Positions 1 to 8,454 of a stretch of DNA of 51,938 bases are shown piece after piece (the stretch's first letter is position 1; the number at the start of each line of letters is the position of its first letter). The DNA comes from Eubacterium sp. (GTDB lineage Bacteria > Bacillota > Clostridia > Lachnospirales > Lachnospiraceae). The translations under genes were made by a program, and so were the position numbers. The notes beneath the pieces are model-generated. The model saw only the letters and a list, made by a program, of their open reading frames with translations, searched no databases and was not told where the DNA came from. The stretch covers positions 1-51,938 of the forward strand of contig JAFYHN010000064.1 of assembly GCA_017539165.1 (NCBI GenBank). Direction: 5' to 3'.

Positions 1-2
1 AT

Positions 3-320
3 ATTGGAAATCTTGATGATTCACCTGAACTTGGTGACGAAGATGTATCTGAGGAACCTATCCTTGAAGAGGAGCCTGAAGAAGAATTCGATGATCAGTC
101 ACAAATCATCAATATCAATAAGCTCAGAGTTATGCGTGAAGCTACTTATGTTGAAGACCTAAATCTTATCAAGAGTATGTATCAGGAGATAAGTGACGGT
201 CTTTACGGTTCAGAAGATATAGAGTTCCTGAAAGTACTTGGTGAAAGTATCGAAAAGAAGGATCTTGTCGAGATCAATGATCTTCTTGGAACTTATATAA
301 GTCTGAAGAGTTCTTTATAA
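3..320 (+). CDS. C-terminal end of an unknown acidic-linker protein (5' partial)
   Basis: The reading frame is open from the window edge to a TAA at 318-320, giving 105 residues. The first ~35 residues are very acidic (runs of Glu and Asp), like a flexible linker. The remaining ~65 residues look like a helical domain with alternating hydrophobic and charged residues. I do not recognise the family. The start lies outside the window, so length and N-terminal domains are unknown. The next gene has its own promoter, so this is probably the last gene of an upstream unit. No clear terminator follows the stop. Confidence 0.6.
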   Translation: MGNLDDSPELGDEDVSEEPILEEEPEEEFDDQSQIININKLRVMREATYVEDLNLIKSMYQEISDGLYGSEDIEFLKVLGESIEKKDLVEINDLLGTYISLKSSL

Positions 321-383
321 GTATAAGATTATTTGAATGATATATATTTAAAGGCAGGACATAGAATTTTAACAAATATTGTA

Positions 384-412
384 TTTACAAATATTTTAAA
401 TTGCTATATACT
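384..412 (+). promoter_or_regulatory. sigma-A type promoter of the pan operon
   Basis: A -35 TTTACA (384-389) and a -10 TATACT (407-412) are separated by exactly 17 nt. Transcription would start near 419. It is the best promoter match between the upstream partial gene and the pantothenate genes. Confidence 0.65.
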
Positions 413-430
413 GCGACTTGGGTCGCAGTA
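409..430. promoter_or_regulatory. palindromic operator over the pan promoter start site
   Basis: TACTGCGAC (409-417), a 4-nt spacer and GTCGCAGTA (422-430) form a perfect 9-bp inverted repeat. It overlaps the -10 element and is centred on the predicted +1, the classic place for a repressor. With this start the transcript would lack the left arm, so a DNA operator is more likely than an RNA hairpin. The cognate regulator is not recognisable here. Confidence 0.5.
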
Positions 431-437
431 CCTGCCT

Positions 438-529
438 AGGATGGTATTCATCTGAAACCATACCTGATACAAAAGTATTATATAAGTTTACACCATATAC
501 GGTGATTTAGAAGTGCAGCATCACCTTTT
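438..529 (+). promoter_or_regulatory. structured leader with attenuator-like hairpins upstream of the pan genes
   Basis: Stem AGGATGGT (438-445) pairs with ACCAT-A-CCT (457-465), leaving one bulged A. Further on, GGTGAT (501-506) pairs with ATCACC (520-525), followed directly by TTTT, a weak intrinsic-terminator shape. The same GGTG can instead pair with CACC (491-494), so the two hairpins exclude each other. The known 'pan' RNA motif class (stems with bulged A, in front of panB/panC/panD) is a possible identity, but I could not run a covariance model. Confidence 0.4.
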
Positions 530-563
530 CTTAAGAAAACTACTTTGGAAAGGGGTGATATGT

Positions 564-1412
564 ATGAGGATTGGATTTATTGGAGCCGGTCGTGTTGGAT
601 TTACCATGGGTAAATACTTCAGGATTCATGACTTAGATGTGGTAGGCTATTACAGCAGAACTTCCGAACATGCAAAGGAAGCGGCTGAATTTACCGATAC
701 CTGTTACTTTACTGATGCACGAGAATTGATAAGCTTATGTGATGCTGTTATCCTAACAGTTTCTGATTCTGCAATATCTACGGTGTTTTCCGACATATGT
801 GGTCCGGAGCTGTCTGGTAAAATCTTGTGCCACACCAGCGGCGCAACATCTTCTAAAGTATTTGATAATACCTCGTATCAGATCTATGGATATTCAATCC
901 ATCCTATATATGCCATATCAGACAGATATGAGTCATATGAACATTTTTCCAATGCATTTATTACAATAGACGGTAAAAAAGAAAGACTTGGTGCTGTAAC
1001 TGACATGATCAGTAAAGCAGGTCTTAGATATGCTGTTATAGATAGTGACTGTAAGTCTAAGTATCATGCTGCGTCTGTTATGGCCAGCAACATGGTATGC
1101 GGTCTTTACGGGGCTGCCATTAGACTTATGACAGAGTGCGGATTTTCTGAAGAAGATGCAGGAGCTGCTTTAAGCGGGCTCTTCAGGGATAATGCCATCG
1201 GAGCATCCGAGAAAGGACCAGTTCTTCAACTTACCGGTCCGCTTGAAAGAAATGATATAGCAACTGTACGGGGACATCTTGATGCCTTAAGCAGTGAAGA
1301 TGCTATGTTATATAGAACGGCTGCAGCAGAAGTGCTGAAGCTGGCGAAGGTAAAAAACAACGATAGAGACTACTCTGATATGGAGAGTCTACTGAAAGGA
1401 GACTGCGTATGA
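564..1412 (+). CDS. panG: PanG-type ketopantoate reductase (Rossmann + DUF2520)
   Basis: The 282-aa product opens with the Rossmann dinucleotide motif GFIGAGRVG, expected to bind NADPH, followed by a DUF2520-like all-helical C-terminal half. The upstream in-frame GTG at 513 is rejected because it lies in the leader hairpin; ATG 564 has GGAAAGGGG 8 nt before it. Its stop overlaps the panB start by 4 nt (ATGA), so the two are translationally coupled. Position at the head of panBCD suggests it reduces 2-dehydropantoate to pantoate, the step done by PanE in other bacteria; PanG is the alternative family described in Francisella. Family call is fairly sure; substrate is inferred from context. Confidence 0.75.
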   Translation: MRIGFIGAGRVGFTMGKYFRIHDLDVVGYYSRTSEHAKEAAEFTDTCYFTDARELISLCDAVILTVSDSAISTVFSDICGPELSGKILCHTSGATSSKVFDNTSYQIYGYSIHPIYAISDRYESYEHFSNAFITIDGKKERLGAVTDMISKAGLRYAVIDSDCKSKYHAASVMASNMVCGLYGAAIRLMTECGFSEEDAGAALSGLFRDNAIGASEKGPVLQLTGPLERNDIATVRGHLDALSSEDAMLYRTAAAEVLKLAKVKNNDRDYSDMESLLKGDCV

Positions 1413-2242
1413 AAAACACTAGTGTTACATTTAAGGAAATGAAGAAAAAGGGTGAGAAGATATCAATGCTCACAGCATATGATTATTCTACCGCAAAACT
1501 CGTAGACCAGGCAGGAATCAATGGAATTCTTGTTGGAGATTCACTTGGAAATGTTATGCTGGGATATCCTGATACCGTATCTGTGACCATGGAGGATATG
1601 ATCCATCATGGTGCTGCAGTTGCAAGAGGTGCTAAGGATAGTCTTGTTGTTATAGATATGCCATTTATGTCTTACCAGGCGTCTGTATATGATGCAGTTA
1701 TAAATGCCGGAAGACTTATGAAGGAAGGCAGAGCCGGAGCTGTTAAGCTTGAAGGTGGTGAAGAGATCATTCCTCAGGTTGAAGCTATTGTTAAAGCTAG
1801 TATTCCTGTTATGGGACATATTGGTCTTACACCTCAGTCTATAAATGCATTTGGCGGTTATAAGGCTCAGGGAAGAGATATAGCTTCTGCTAAGAAACTA
1901 ATAAAGGATGCTAAGCTTCTTGAGGAGGCTGGGGCATTTGCAATCGTACTTGAATGCGTACCTGCTGAGCTTGCTACTTATGTTACGGAACATATATCTA
2001 TTCCAACTATCGGAATCGGTGGAGGTGCCGGAACAGATGGACAGATTCTTGTATATGCTGACATGCTTGCAATGTTCAGTGATTATAAGCCTAAGTTTGT
2101 AAAGCATTTTGCAAATGTGGGAGAAGTAATGATGCAGGGATTTAAGGATTATGATGCTGAAGTTAAAGCCGGAACATATCCTGCAGAGGAACATAATTAT
2201 GCAATCGATGCTGAAGTACTTAAAGCAGCAATCGAAGGTTAA
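1409..2242 (+). CDS. panB: 3-methyl-2-oxobutanoate hydroxymethyltransferase PanB
   Basis: The 277-aa length matches PanB. It transfers a hydroxymethyl group from 5,10-methylene-tetrahydrofolate to 2-oxoisovalerate, giving ketopantoate, the first committed step of vitamin B5 synthesis in the cytosol. Diagnostic stretches are LTAYDYSTA near residue 22, the metal-binding [18 protein letters not shown], the active-site segment KLEGG, and GHIGLTPQS. Ketopantoate would go straight to the upstream reductase. The ORF starts inside the previous gene's stop, with a GGAGAC-type SD within the upstream coding sequence. Confidence 0.95.
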   Translation: MKNTSVTFKEMKKKGEKISMLTAYDYSTAKLVDQAGINGILVGDSLGNVMLGYPDTVSVTMEDMIHHGAAVARGAKDSLVVIDMPFMSYQASVYDAVINAGRLMKEGRAGAVKLEGGEEIIPQVEAIVKASIPVMGHIGLTPQSINAFGGYKAQGRDIASAKKLIKDAKLLEEAGAFAIVLECVPAELATYVTEHISIPTIGIGGGAGTDGQILVYADMLAMFSDYKPKFVKHFANVGEVMMQGFKDYDAEVKAGTYPAEEHNYAIDAEVLKAAIEG

Positions 2243-2298
2243 TATATCATTTTTATAAAAATATTGATAAAACACTGATTATAAAGGAGAATCCTGAG

Positions 2299-3153
2299 AT
2301 GTCTATTGCTATCGTAAAAACTGTTGATGAAGTTAGAAAGACTGTTGCTGAGTGGAGAAGTAAGGGTGAGACAGTTGGCCTCGTACCTACAATGGGTTAT
2401 CTTCATGCTGGTCACCAGTCACTTATAAAGAAATCTGTTGAACAGAATGATCATACTGTTGTAAGTGTATTTGTAAATCCAATCCAGTTCGGTCCAAATG
2501 AAGATCTTGAGGCATATCCAAGAGATCTTGCAAGAGATGCTGAACTCTGCGAGACAACTGGAGCAGATATGATCTTTAATCCGGAACCGGAAGAAATGTA
2601 TAAAGACGGATTTGTTTCATTCGTAGATATGAATGGTCTTACAAATCACCTTTGTGGTTTATCTAGACCGGTACATTTCAGAGGTGTCTGCACAGTTTGT
2701 ACAAAGCTTTTCAATATAGTATGTCCTGAAAGAGCTTACTTCGGACAGAAAGATGCTCAGCAGCTTGCAGTTATCAAGAGAATGGTAAAAGATCTGAATA
2801 TGCCTCTTGAGATTGTGGGTTGTCCTATCGTCAGAGAAGAGGATGGACTTGCAATGAGTTCACGTAATACATATATGAATGCAGACGAAAGAAAAGCTGC
2901 GCTTATCCTTAGCAAATCAATCAAGCTTGGTCAGAAGCTTATAGAAGATGGCGAGAGAAGTGCTGAAGTTGTAAGAAATAAGATGACAGAACTTCTTGAG
3001 TCTGAACCTATGGCTGATGTTGAGTACGTAAATGTAGTAAATAACCTTACTATGGAAGATATTGATAAAGTAGAAGGAGATATTCTAGTAGCTATCGCAG
3101 TTAAGATTAATAACAAAGTAAGACTTATCGATAACTTCATGATGACTGTATAG
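2299..3153 (+). CDS. panC: pantothenate synthetase PanC
   Basis: This 284-aa ligase joins pantoate and beta-alanine using ATP, making pantothenate via pantoyl-adenylate. The ATP-binding signature [14 protein letters not shown] (about residues 30-43) and the downstream [22 protein letters not shown] and MSSRN motifs are all present. An AAAGGAGAA SD lies 9 nt before the ATG. The 56-nt gap after panB shows no terminator, consistent with one operon. It receives pantoate from PanG/PanB and beta-alanine from PanD just downstream. Confidence 0.95.
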   Translation: MSIAIVKTVDEVRKTVAEWRSKGETVGLVPTMGYLHAGHQSLIKKSVEQNDHTVVSVFVNPIQFGPNEDLEAYPRDLARDAELCETTGADMIFNPEPEEMYKDGFVSFVDMNGLTNHLCGLSRPVHFRGVCTVCTKLFNIVCPERAYFGQKDAQQLAVIKRMVKDLNMPLEIVGCPIVREEDGLAMSSRNTYMNADERKAALILSKSIKLGQKLIEDGERSAEVVRNKMTELLESEPMADVEYVNVVNNLTMEDIDKVEGDILVAIAVKINNKVRLIDNFMMTV

Positions 3154-3232
3154 TTCGGTGATATTTGGATGGTTTTGCCAGATAAAATATAGTAAGTTGA
3201 ATAGAGATATAAAACTGATAGGGAGTAATAAA

Positions 3233-3622
3233 ATGGTTTGTACATACCTTAAATCAAAGATACATAGAGCAGTTGTGACACAGTCAGAACTTAACTATGT
3301 TGGAAGTATAACGATAGATGAAGATCTTATGGATGCATGCGATCTTGTTGAATATGAGAAAGTTCAGGTTGCTGATGTTAATAATGGAAACAGACTTGAG
3401 ACATATGTTATCGCAGGCGAGCGTGGCTCGGGAGTTATCTGCCTTAATGGAGCTGCGGCAAGATTCGTATCAGAAGGTGATAGAGTTATCATCATGAGTT
3501 ATGCTCAGATGACACCGGAGGAGTTTAAGGATAATCCGCCGAAGGTTGTGTTTGTTAATAAAGAGAATAAGATTGTGCGTAAGACTCGTTATGAGAAACA
3601 CGGAGAGCTCTTTGATCTTTAG
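3233..3622 (+). CDS. panD: aspartate 1-decarboxylase PanD (pyruvoyl enzyme)
   Basis: The 129-aa product begins [13 protein letters not shown], the usual PanD start; a longer in-frame GTG at 3158 would add an atypical extension and is rejected. ATG 3233 has AGGGAG 7 nt upstream. The Gly24-Ser25 pair (LNYVGSITI) is the self-cleavage site that creates the pyruvoyl cofactor. Other family features are [16 protein letters not shown] and the IIMSYA strand. It makes beta-alanine from aspartate for PanC. It is the last gene before a large inverted-repeat element that separates it from coaBC. Confidence 0.95.
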   Translation: MVCTYLKSKIHRAVVTQSELNYVGSITIDEDLMDACDLVEYEKVQVADVNNGNRLETYVIAGERGSGVICLNGAAARFVSEGDRVIIMSYAQMTPEEFKDNPPKVVFVNKENKIVRKTRYEKHGELFDL

Positions 3623-3632
3623 GAGTTCCGTG

Positions 3633-3818
3633 GCAAGTTGAACGGCACTTATCTAAATATGCATGCTCAACTCTACTTGCGTACGGTTTGGGATACCCCT
3701 AGCGGACGCTTCGCTCGCTAAGCTCTCACGTCGCACATTGTGCTCGTGAATCGCTAAGCGCCGAGACCCAAAACGGTCTCGCATGCATATTTCGCGACGT
3801 TAGCCTTAATCAACTTGC
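3633..3818. repeat. 186-bp nested inverted-repeat element between panD and coaBC
   Basis: Outer arms GCAAGTTGA (3633-3641) and TCAACTTGC (3810-3818) are perfect complements. Inside them AAATATGCATGC (3655-3666) pairs perfectly with GCATGCATATTT (3781-3792). Inside again are compact hairpins: TAGCG/CGCTA (3700-3720), TCACG..GCAC-ATT-GTGC..CGTGA (3726-3749) and CGAGACC-6 nt-GGTCTCG (3762-3781). It is visibly more GC-rich than its surroundings and has no ORF. It could be a non-autonomous intergenic repeat or a structured RNA. Confidence 0.6.
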
Positions 3819-3901
3819 TCGCGTGTTAAGAGAGTGTGTAGAGCTGTGTGGGAGTTTCGGTCAAATGAGTCTTGGAAAGGTGAATAATAGGAGGAAGGAA
3901 T

Positions 3902-5107
3902 ATGCTTGAAGGAAAGAATATTGTAATTGGCGTATGCGGCGGCATAGCAGCTTATAAGATGGCTGACGTTGTTTCGGGTCTTGTTAAGATGCATGCGGAT
4001 GTGCATGTGGTTATGACTAAGAATGCGACGAATTTCATAACTCCTGAGACTTTCAAGGTTCTTTCGAAGAATAAGGTTTATGTCGACGTATTTGACGAGG
4101 ACACTGATGATTACACGAAGGTTCCTCATATTTCACTTGGTTCGAATGCTGATGTTATTCTTATTGCGCCGGCTACTGCAAATGTTATCGGGAAGATGGC
4201 AAATGGAATAGCGGACGATATGGTTACTACGGTTGTTCTTCCGGCTACTTGTCCTATTCTTGTATCGCCATCTATGAATGTACATATGTTTGAGAACAAG
4301 ATCGTTCAGGATAATATAGAGAAGCTTCGTTCCTATGGTATGTCTATTATCGAACCTGATTCTGGGCATCTGGCATGTGGATATGATGGTAAGGGTAAGC
4401 TTCCTCAGCCTGATGAACTGATAGAGCATATCGTTTACGCGATATCTAAGAAGAAGGATATGGTCGGAAAGAAGGTTCTTGTGGATGCAGGACCTACGCA
4501 GGAGTCTATTGATCCTATCAGGTATATTACGAATCGTTCATCTGGAAAGATGGGTTATTCGCTTGCAAGAGTTGCGGCTATGAGGGGGGCTGAGGTTACA
4601 CTGGTATCTGGTCCGACTAATCTTAAGACTCCACTTGGTGTGGATAAGATTGATGTCATTTCCGCAAAAGATATGTATGATGCAATGATTCAAAATGCAG
4701 ATAATTCTGACATAATCATTATGGCTGCAGCAGTAGCAGATTATACACCGGAGACTGTTGCTGAGAATAAGATAAAGAAGAAGGATGGTAACCTTAATAT
4801 TCCACTAAACAGAACGGAAGACATTCTTAAAACTCTCGGAGAACAGAAGAAAAAGGGACAGGTTATCGTTGGATTTTCTATGGAAACAGAGAATCTTCTT
4901 GCGAATTCCAGAAAGAAGCTTGAGTCTAAGAATTCGGATATGATATGTGCTAATAGTCTTACAATTGAAGGGGCAGGATATCAGGTCGATACGAATATTG
5001 TCACGCTTATTACAAGGACGGATGAAGAGGAGCTTCCTCTTATGTCTAAAGATGATGTTGCTGATGCTATTCTGACCAGAGCACTTTCTATATCTTCTTT
5101 GACTTAA
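3902..5107 (+). CDS. coaBC: bifunctional phosphopantothenoylcysteine decarboxylase/synthase CoaBC
   Basis: The 401-aa fusion carries two CoA steps. Residues ~1-180 are the FMN-dependent decarboxylase CoaC: GVCGGIAAYK, the PSMN motif (PSMNVHMF) and the active-site lid ACGYDGKG. Residues ~190-401 are the CTP-dependent synthetase CoaB: VDAGPTQESIDPIRYITNRSSGKMG, AAAVADYTP and IKKKDG. It converts 4'-phosphopantothenate plus cysteine to 4'-phosphopantetheine. An AGGAGG SD precedes ATG 3902. It continues the pathway of the upstream pan genes, although a repeat element lies between. Confidence 0.95.
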   Translation: MLEGKNIVIGVCGGIAAYKMADVVSGLVKMHADVHVVMTKNATNFITPETFKVLSKNKVYVDVFDEDTDDYTKVPHISLGSNADVILIAPATANVIGKMANGIADDMVTTVVLPATCPILVSPSMNVHMFENKIVQDNIEKLRSYGMSIIEPDSGHLACGYDGKGKLPQPDELIEHIVYAISKKKDMVGKKVLVDAGPTQESIDPIRYITNRSSGKMGYSLARVAAMRGAEVTLVSGPTNLKTPLGVDKIDVISAKDMYDAMIQNADNSDIIIMAAAVADYTPETVAENKIKKKDGNLNIPLNRTEDILKTLGEQKKKGQVIVGFSMETENLLANSRKKLESKNSDMICANSLTIEGAGYQVDTNIVTLITRTDEEELPLMSKDDVADAILTRALSISSLT

Positions 5108-5175
5108 AAATATTTTTATGATACACTGAGTTATCGTAAAAACAAAAAATGAATCGTTATTTAGGAGGCCTAATT

Positions 5176-5835
5176 ATGCAGGACTATAAAAAGGAATTTA
5201 TCGATTTTATGCTTGATTCCAATGTACTTAAATTCGGAGATTTTACTCTGAAGAGTGGACGTAAATCACCATTCTTTATGAATGCAGGATTATATATTAC
5301 TGGAACACAGCTTATGAAGCTTGGTGAGTATTATGCTCAGGCTATTCATAATACTTATGGAGATGATTTCGATGTTCTTTTTGGACCTGCTTATAAGGGT
5401 ATCCCTATTGCAGTTGCTACAACTATTGCTTATCAGAAGCTTTATGGTAAGGAAGTAAGATATTGTTCAAATCGTAAAGAAGCAAAAGATCACGGTGATG
5501 CTGGTATCCTTCTGGGAAGTCCTATCAAAGATGGTGATAGAGTTGTAGTTATAGAGGATGTTACAACATCTGGTAAGTCTATGGAAGAGACTATCCCTAT
5601 CGTTAAGGCTCAGGGCGATATAACTATCGTAGGTCTTATGGTATCTCTTAACAGATGTGAGAGAGGTAAGGGAACTAAGGGAGCTCTTGAAGAGATTAAA
5701 GATCTATATGAGTTCGAGACAAATGCAATCGTATCTATGAAAGAAGTTATAGAATATCTTACAGAGAAGAATTATCTTTCAGACGATATCAAGCAGAGAC
5801 TTGATGCATACTATGAAGAATATGGTGTGCAGTAA
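5176..5835 (+). CDS. pyrE: orotate phosphoribosyltransferase PyrE
   Basis: The 219-aa enzyme transfers orotate to PRPP, giving OMP in pyrimidine synthesis. The PRPP-binding motif VVVIEDVTTSGKSM and the FGPAYKGIP loop identify it, with FTLKSGRKSPFF near the N-terminus. An upstream in-frame ATG at 5149 is rejected because the strong TTAGGAGG SD (5161-5168) lies between it and ATG 5176. No other pyr gene is adjacent. Confidence 0.93.
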   Translation: MQDYKKEFIDFMLDSNVLKFGDFTLKSGRKSPFFMNAGLYITGTQLMKLGEYYAQAIHNTYGDDFDVLFGPAYKGIPIAVATTIAYQKLYGKEVRYCSNRKEAKDHGDAGILLGSPIKDGDRVVVIEDVTTSGKSMEETIPIVKAQGDITIVGLMVSLNRCERGKGTKGALEEIKDLYEFETNAIVSMKEVIEYLTEKNYLSDDIKQRLDAYYEEYGVQ

Positions 5836-5930
5836 TTGTTTTTTATACAATAACTAGATATAAATAACAAGAAATAATTAAGCATAAGACATATATAAAG
5901 ACTAGAATCAGAATAAGGGAGATTACATCT

Positions 5931-6080
5931 ATGGAGAAGGTTTATAAGTTACTTAAAAATGTTGGTGGTTGGAATATAGCAATCGGTGTTCTTATCATTG
6001 TTGTAGGAATCGCACTGGGGGTTATTAATATTGTTTCCGGTGCATTATTACTCAGAAATAGGAAAAATATTCTTTTTTAA
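5931..6080 (+). CDS. 49-aa single-pass membrane peptide, unknown function
   Basis: ATG 5931 has AAGGGAG 9 nt upstream and the frame runs to TAA 6078-6080. The peptide starts MEKVYKLLKNVGG (basic, polar), has a long glycine-containing hydrophobic stretch from about residue 15 to 42 (IAIGVLIIVVGIALGVINIV and on), and ends in a basic LRNRKN tail. This is the layout of a small inner-membrane protein. The family is not recognised. It lies between pyrE and tRNA-Gly. Good SD and coherent hydrophobic pattern argue it is real. Confidence 0.6.
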   Translation: MEKVYKLLKNVGGWNIAIGVLIIVVGIALGVINIVSGALLLRNRKNILF

Positions 6081-6109
6081 AAAAAATACAATATTTTGAA
6101 AAAAAGTCA

Positions 6110-6138
6110 TTGACTTAATACAGAACTTGTGCTAATAT
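6110..6138 (+). promoter_or_regulatory. promoter of tRNA-Gly
   Basis: TTGACT (6110-6115) and TAATAT (6133-6138) are spaced 17 nt, about 20 nt before the mature tRNA 5' end. Confidence 0.8.
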
Positions 6139-6157
6139 ACCTTTTGTTGTGTGACAA

Positions 6158-6229
<72 letters not shown>

Positions 6230-6253
6230 CTTTGTATGTAAACTACTTTAACG

Positions 6254-6290
6254 TGGGACAAGGGGTTATCCTCATGTCCCAGTTTTTATT
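6254..6290 (+). terminator. intrinsic terminator after tRNA-Gly
   Basis: TGGGACA (6254-6260) pairs with TGTCCCA (6275-6281), with an inner GGGG-TTAT-CCTC extension, followed by GTTTTTATTT. It ends only about 24 nt before the next ORF. Confidence 0.85.
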
Positions 6291-6313
6291 TATAAAATAT
6301 TGTGTATTCGAAT

Positions 6314-8413
6314 ATGGAAGAGAATAACGGAAATAATAAAAATAAAGAAAATTTAAAATCTAGATTTAACAGACTGATCAAAAAATCTTATGAATTACCT
6401 CTTTGGAAATGGTTAATAGTTTGTTTTGTGCTTTCTGTTCTTGAGGTAGTGCTTCTTGAGGTGCTTGGACGAAGATCATTGTTCACGCCCTTCGTTTTTA
6501 TTTTTCACAACCCATTTGTTTTTTTGTACAACATACTTATTATATATACGACACTTACATTTGCTCTTCTTTTTAAGAGAAGAGGATTTGTAATAGGACT
6601 GATACTCCTGTTGTGGTTAGGAGTTGGAACTATTAACTTTGTGCTTCTGGGTTACAGGATTACGCCTTTCTCGGCTATTGATTTCCTGATGTTCTCGGAT
6701 GTTCTGAGTATGTTTAATATTTATTTTAACTTTCCTCAGAGAGTTGCGATTATAGTCGGCGTCATTGCTTTTATTATCATTATAGTTATCGCATTTCTGA
6801 AGATACCGAAGATTAAAGGTAAAGTTAATTATGCGCGGGGGCTTATTGTCTTTTCTATATGTTTGATACTTACATTTACCACGACATTTGTGGCTCTTGA
6901 GTCCTCTCTGATCTCAGATAAGTTTACCAATCTTGGAACTGCATATAAAAACTATGGATTTGTTTACTGTTTTTCGAACAGTGTTATAGATCAGGGGATT
7001 GGAAAACCTGATAATTACAGTAAGACTATTATTGATAGTTATTGCAGGACAGCTACTGAAAATGGAAAACAAGTAAGCAAACTGGCAACTTATAAGTATA
7101 AAAACGGCAGAAAGATAATGCCGCATATCATTGCAATCCAGCTTGAATCTTTTATTGATATAAGCCGTGTAAAAGGTATACATACTGATAAGAATTCGAT
7201 TCCGAATTTTTCGAAGTTCAGAGATGAATATCCTTCCGGTTATCTGACGGTTCCTGCTATTGGTGCTGGAACAGCCAATACTGAGTTTGAAATCTTGACC
7301 GGTATGAAGAGCAAACTGTTCGGTGCCGGTGAGTATCCATATAAAACTATACTTACGGAAGTGCCTTGCGAAAGTATGGCTCAGATACTTCTCAGATATG
7401 GATATGGTACGCATGCGATTCATAATAATAAAGCAAAGTTTTATTCGAGGGACATTTCCTATGCCAATCTCGGATTTGAGACATTTACGTCTCTTGAATA
7501 TATGCTTAATTTTGAAAAGACTCAGACAGGATGGGCGAAAGACAACTGTCTGCCTAATGAGATATTGAATGCAATAGATTATGATGATAAGTCTGACTTT
7601 GTATTTACTATATCTGTTCAGGGGCATGGGCGTTATCCGAAGACTGAGCTTAAGACTAAAGAATATGTACATGTCACACTAGATAGTGGTGATCCCGAGC
7701 TGACTTATCAGTTTGGATACTTCGTAAATCAGTGCTATGAGATGGATATGATGATAGGAGATCTTAAGCAAAAGCTTGATGCAAGAGGTGAACCGTATGT
7801 TCTGCTTCTTTATGGTGATCATATCCCTAGCCTGACATTTGAAGAAGACCAGTTTGAATTAGGTGATGAGACACAGACAGAATATGTTATCATAAGTAAT
7901 TTCTATACCGGTTTAAAAGATATGGACATGTATTCATATGAAATGTCCGACTATCTGCTAAGAGGTCTTGGAATAGTTCCTGGTGTTATGCAGGATATAC
8001 ATTACCTATATAACAATGATACGGATATTGCTGAGAATGAAACGTTTAATAAGGCTGTATCAGAGCTTCAGTATGATATGCTATATGGTGATCATTATGT
8101 TTATGATTATGTAGAACCGTATCAGAAAACAGATATAAGACTTGGACTTATTGATATTGAGATAACTGATGTGGAATATAATGAATCTACTGGAAGTATA
8201 GTTGTAAGAGGAAACAACTTTACTGCATTTTCAAATATTCTGCTGAATGATACGAGAGTTAATACTACCTACATAGATGATCATACGATCATGATAGTCC
8301 CCACAGAGGTAGAAAAACCTCCGGAAGCCGGAGATGTCTTCGTTGTTGCGCAGATTGATAAAGACAAACATGAGTTAAGCAGAACAGCTGAATTTGTTTA
8401 CAACGGAGAATGA
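6314..8413 (+). CDS. LtaS-like membrane phosphoglycerol transferase/sulfatase-fold protein
   Basis: About 699 aa. Five transmembrane segments lie in roughly the first 200 residues, followed by an extracellular alkaline-phosphatase/sulfatase domain. LtaS-type active-site features are visible: IIAIQLESF (metal-binding Glu), the nucleophile Thr in GAGTANTEFE (near residue 320) and LLLYGDHIPSL (metal-binding Asp-His). It probably moves glycerol-phosphate or a related group onto a surface polymer; the exact polymer is unknown. The last ~90 residues look like an IPT/TIG-like beta domain, absent from classic LtaS. No good SD precedes ATG 6314 or the alternative GTG 6302, and a terminator ends just upstream, so the start is uncertain. 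Confidence 0.8.
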   Translation: MEENNGNNKNKENLKSRFNRLIKKSYELPLWKWLIVCFVLSVLEVVLLEVLGRRSLFTPFVFIFHNPFVFLYNILIIYTTLTFALLFKRRGFVIGLILLLWLGVGTINFVLLGYRITPFSAIDFLMFSDVLSMFNIYFNFPQRVAIIVGVIAFIIIIVIAFLKIPKIKGKVNYARGLIVFSICLILTFTTTFVALESSLISDKFTNLGTAYKNYGFVYCFSNSVIDQGIGKPDNYSKTIIDSYCRTATENGKQVSKLATYKYKNGRKIMPHIIAIQLESFIDISRVKGIHTDKNSIPNFSKFRDEYPSGYLTVPAIGAGTANTEFEILTGMKSKLFGAGEYPYKTILTEVPCESMAQILLRYGYGTHAIHNNKAKFYSRDISYANLGFETFTSLEYMLNFEKTQTGWAKDNCLPNEILNAIDYDDKSDFVFTISVQGHGRYPKTELKTKEYVHVTLDSGDPELTYQFGYFVNQCYEMDMMIGDLKQKLDARGEPYVLLLYGDHIPSLTFEEDQFELGDETQTEYVIISNFYTGLKDMDMYSYEMSDYLLRGLGIVPGVMQDIHYLYNNDTDIAENETFNKAVSELQYDMLYGDHYVYDYVEPYQKTDIRLGLIDIEITDVEYNESTGSIVVRGNNFTAFSNILLNDTRVNTTYIDDHTIMIVPTEVEKPPEAGDVFVVAQIDKDKHELSRTAEFVYNGE

Positions 8414-8454
8414 TTAATCGTACCCCAAATAAAATATAAATAGAGGAAAAAGAA

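Noticed and set aside
513-563. GTG start giving the PanG-like protein 17 extra residues
   Set aside because: It lies within the leader hairpin and has no SD; ATG 564 has a strong SD and gives the Rossmann motif at the right place.
3158-3232. Longer PanD from an upstream GTG
   Set aside because: PanD proteins start MxxTxLxSKIHRA, and ATG 3233 has an SD and puts the cleavage site at Gly24-Ser25.
3623-3901. Small protein gene in the panD-coaBC gap
   Set aside because: No frame with an SD and reasonable codons; the region is dominated by inverted repeats.
6914-7672. 252-aa minus-strand ORF inside the LtaS-like gene
   Set aside because: No SD, no recognisable domain, odd composition; it is antisense to a clear coding frame.
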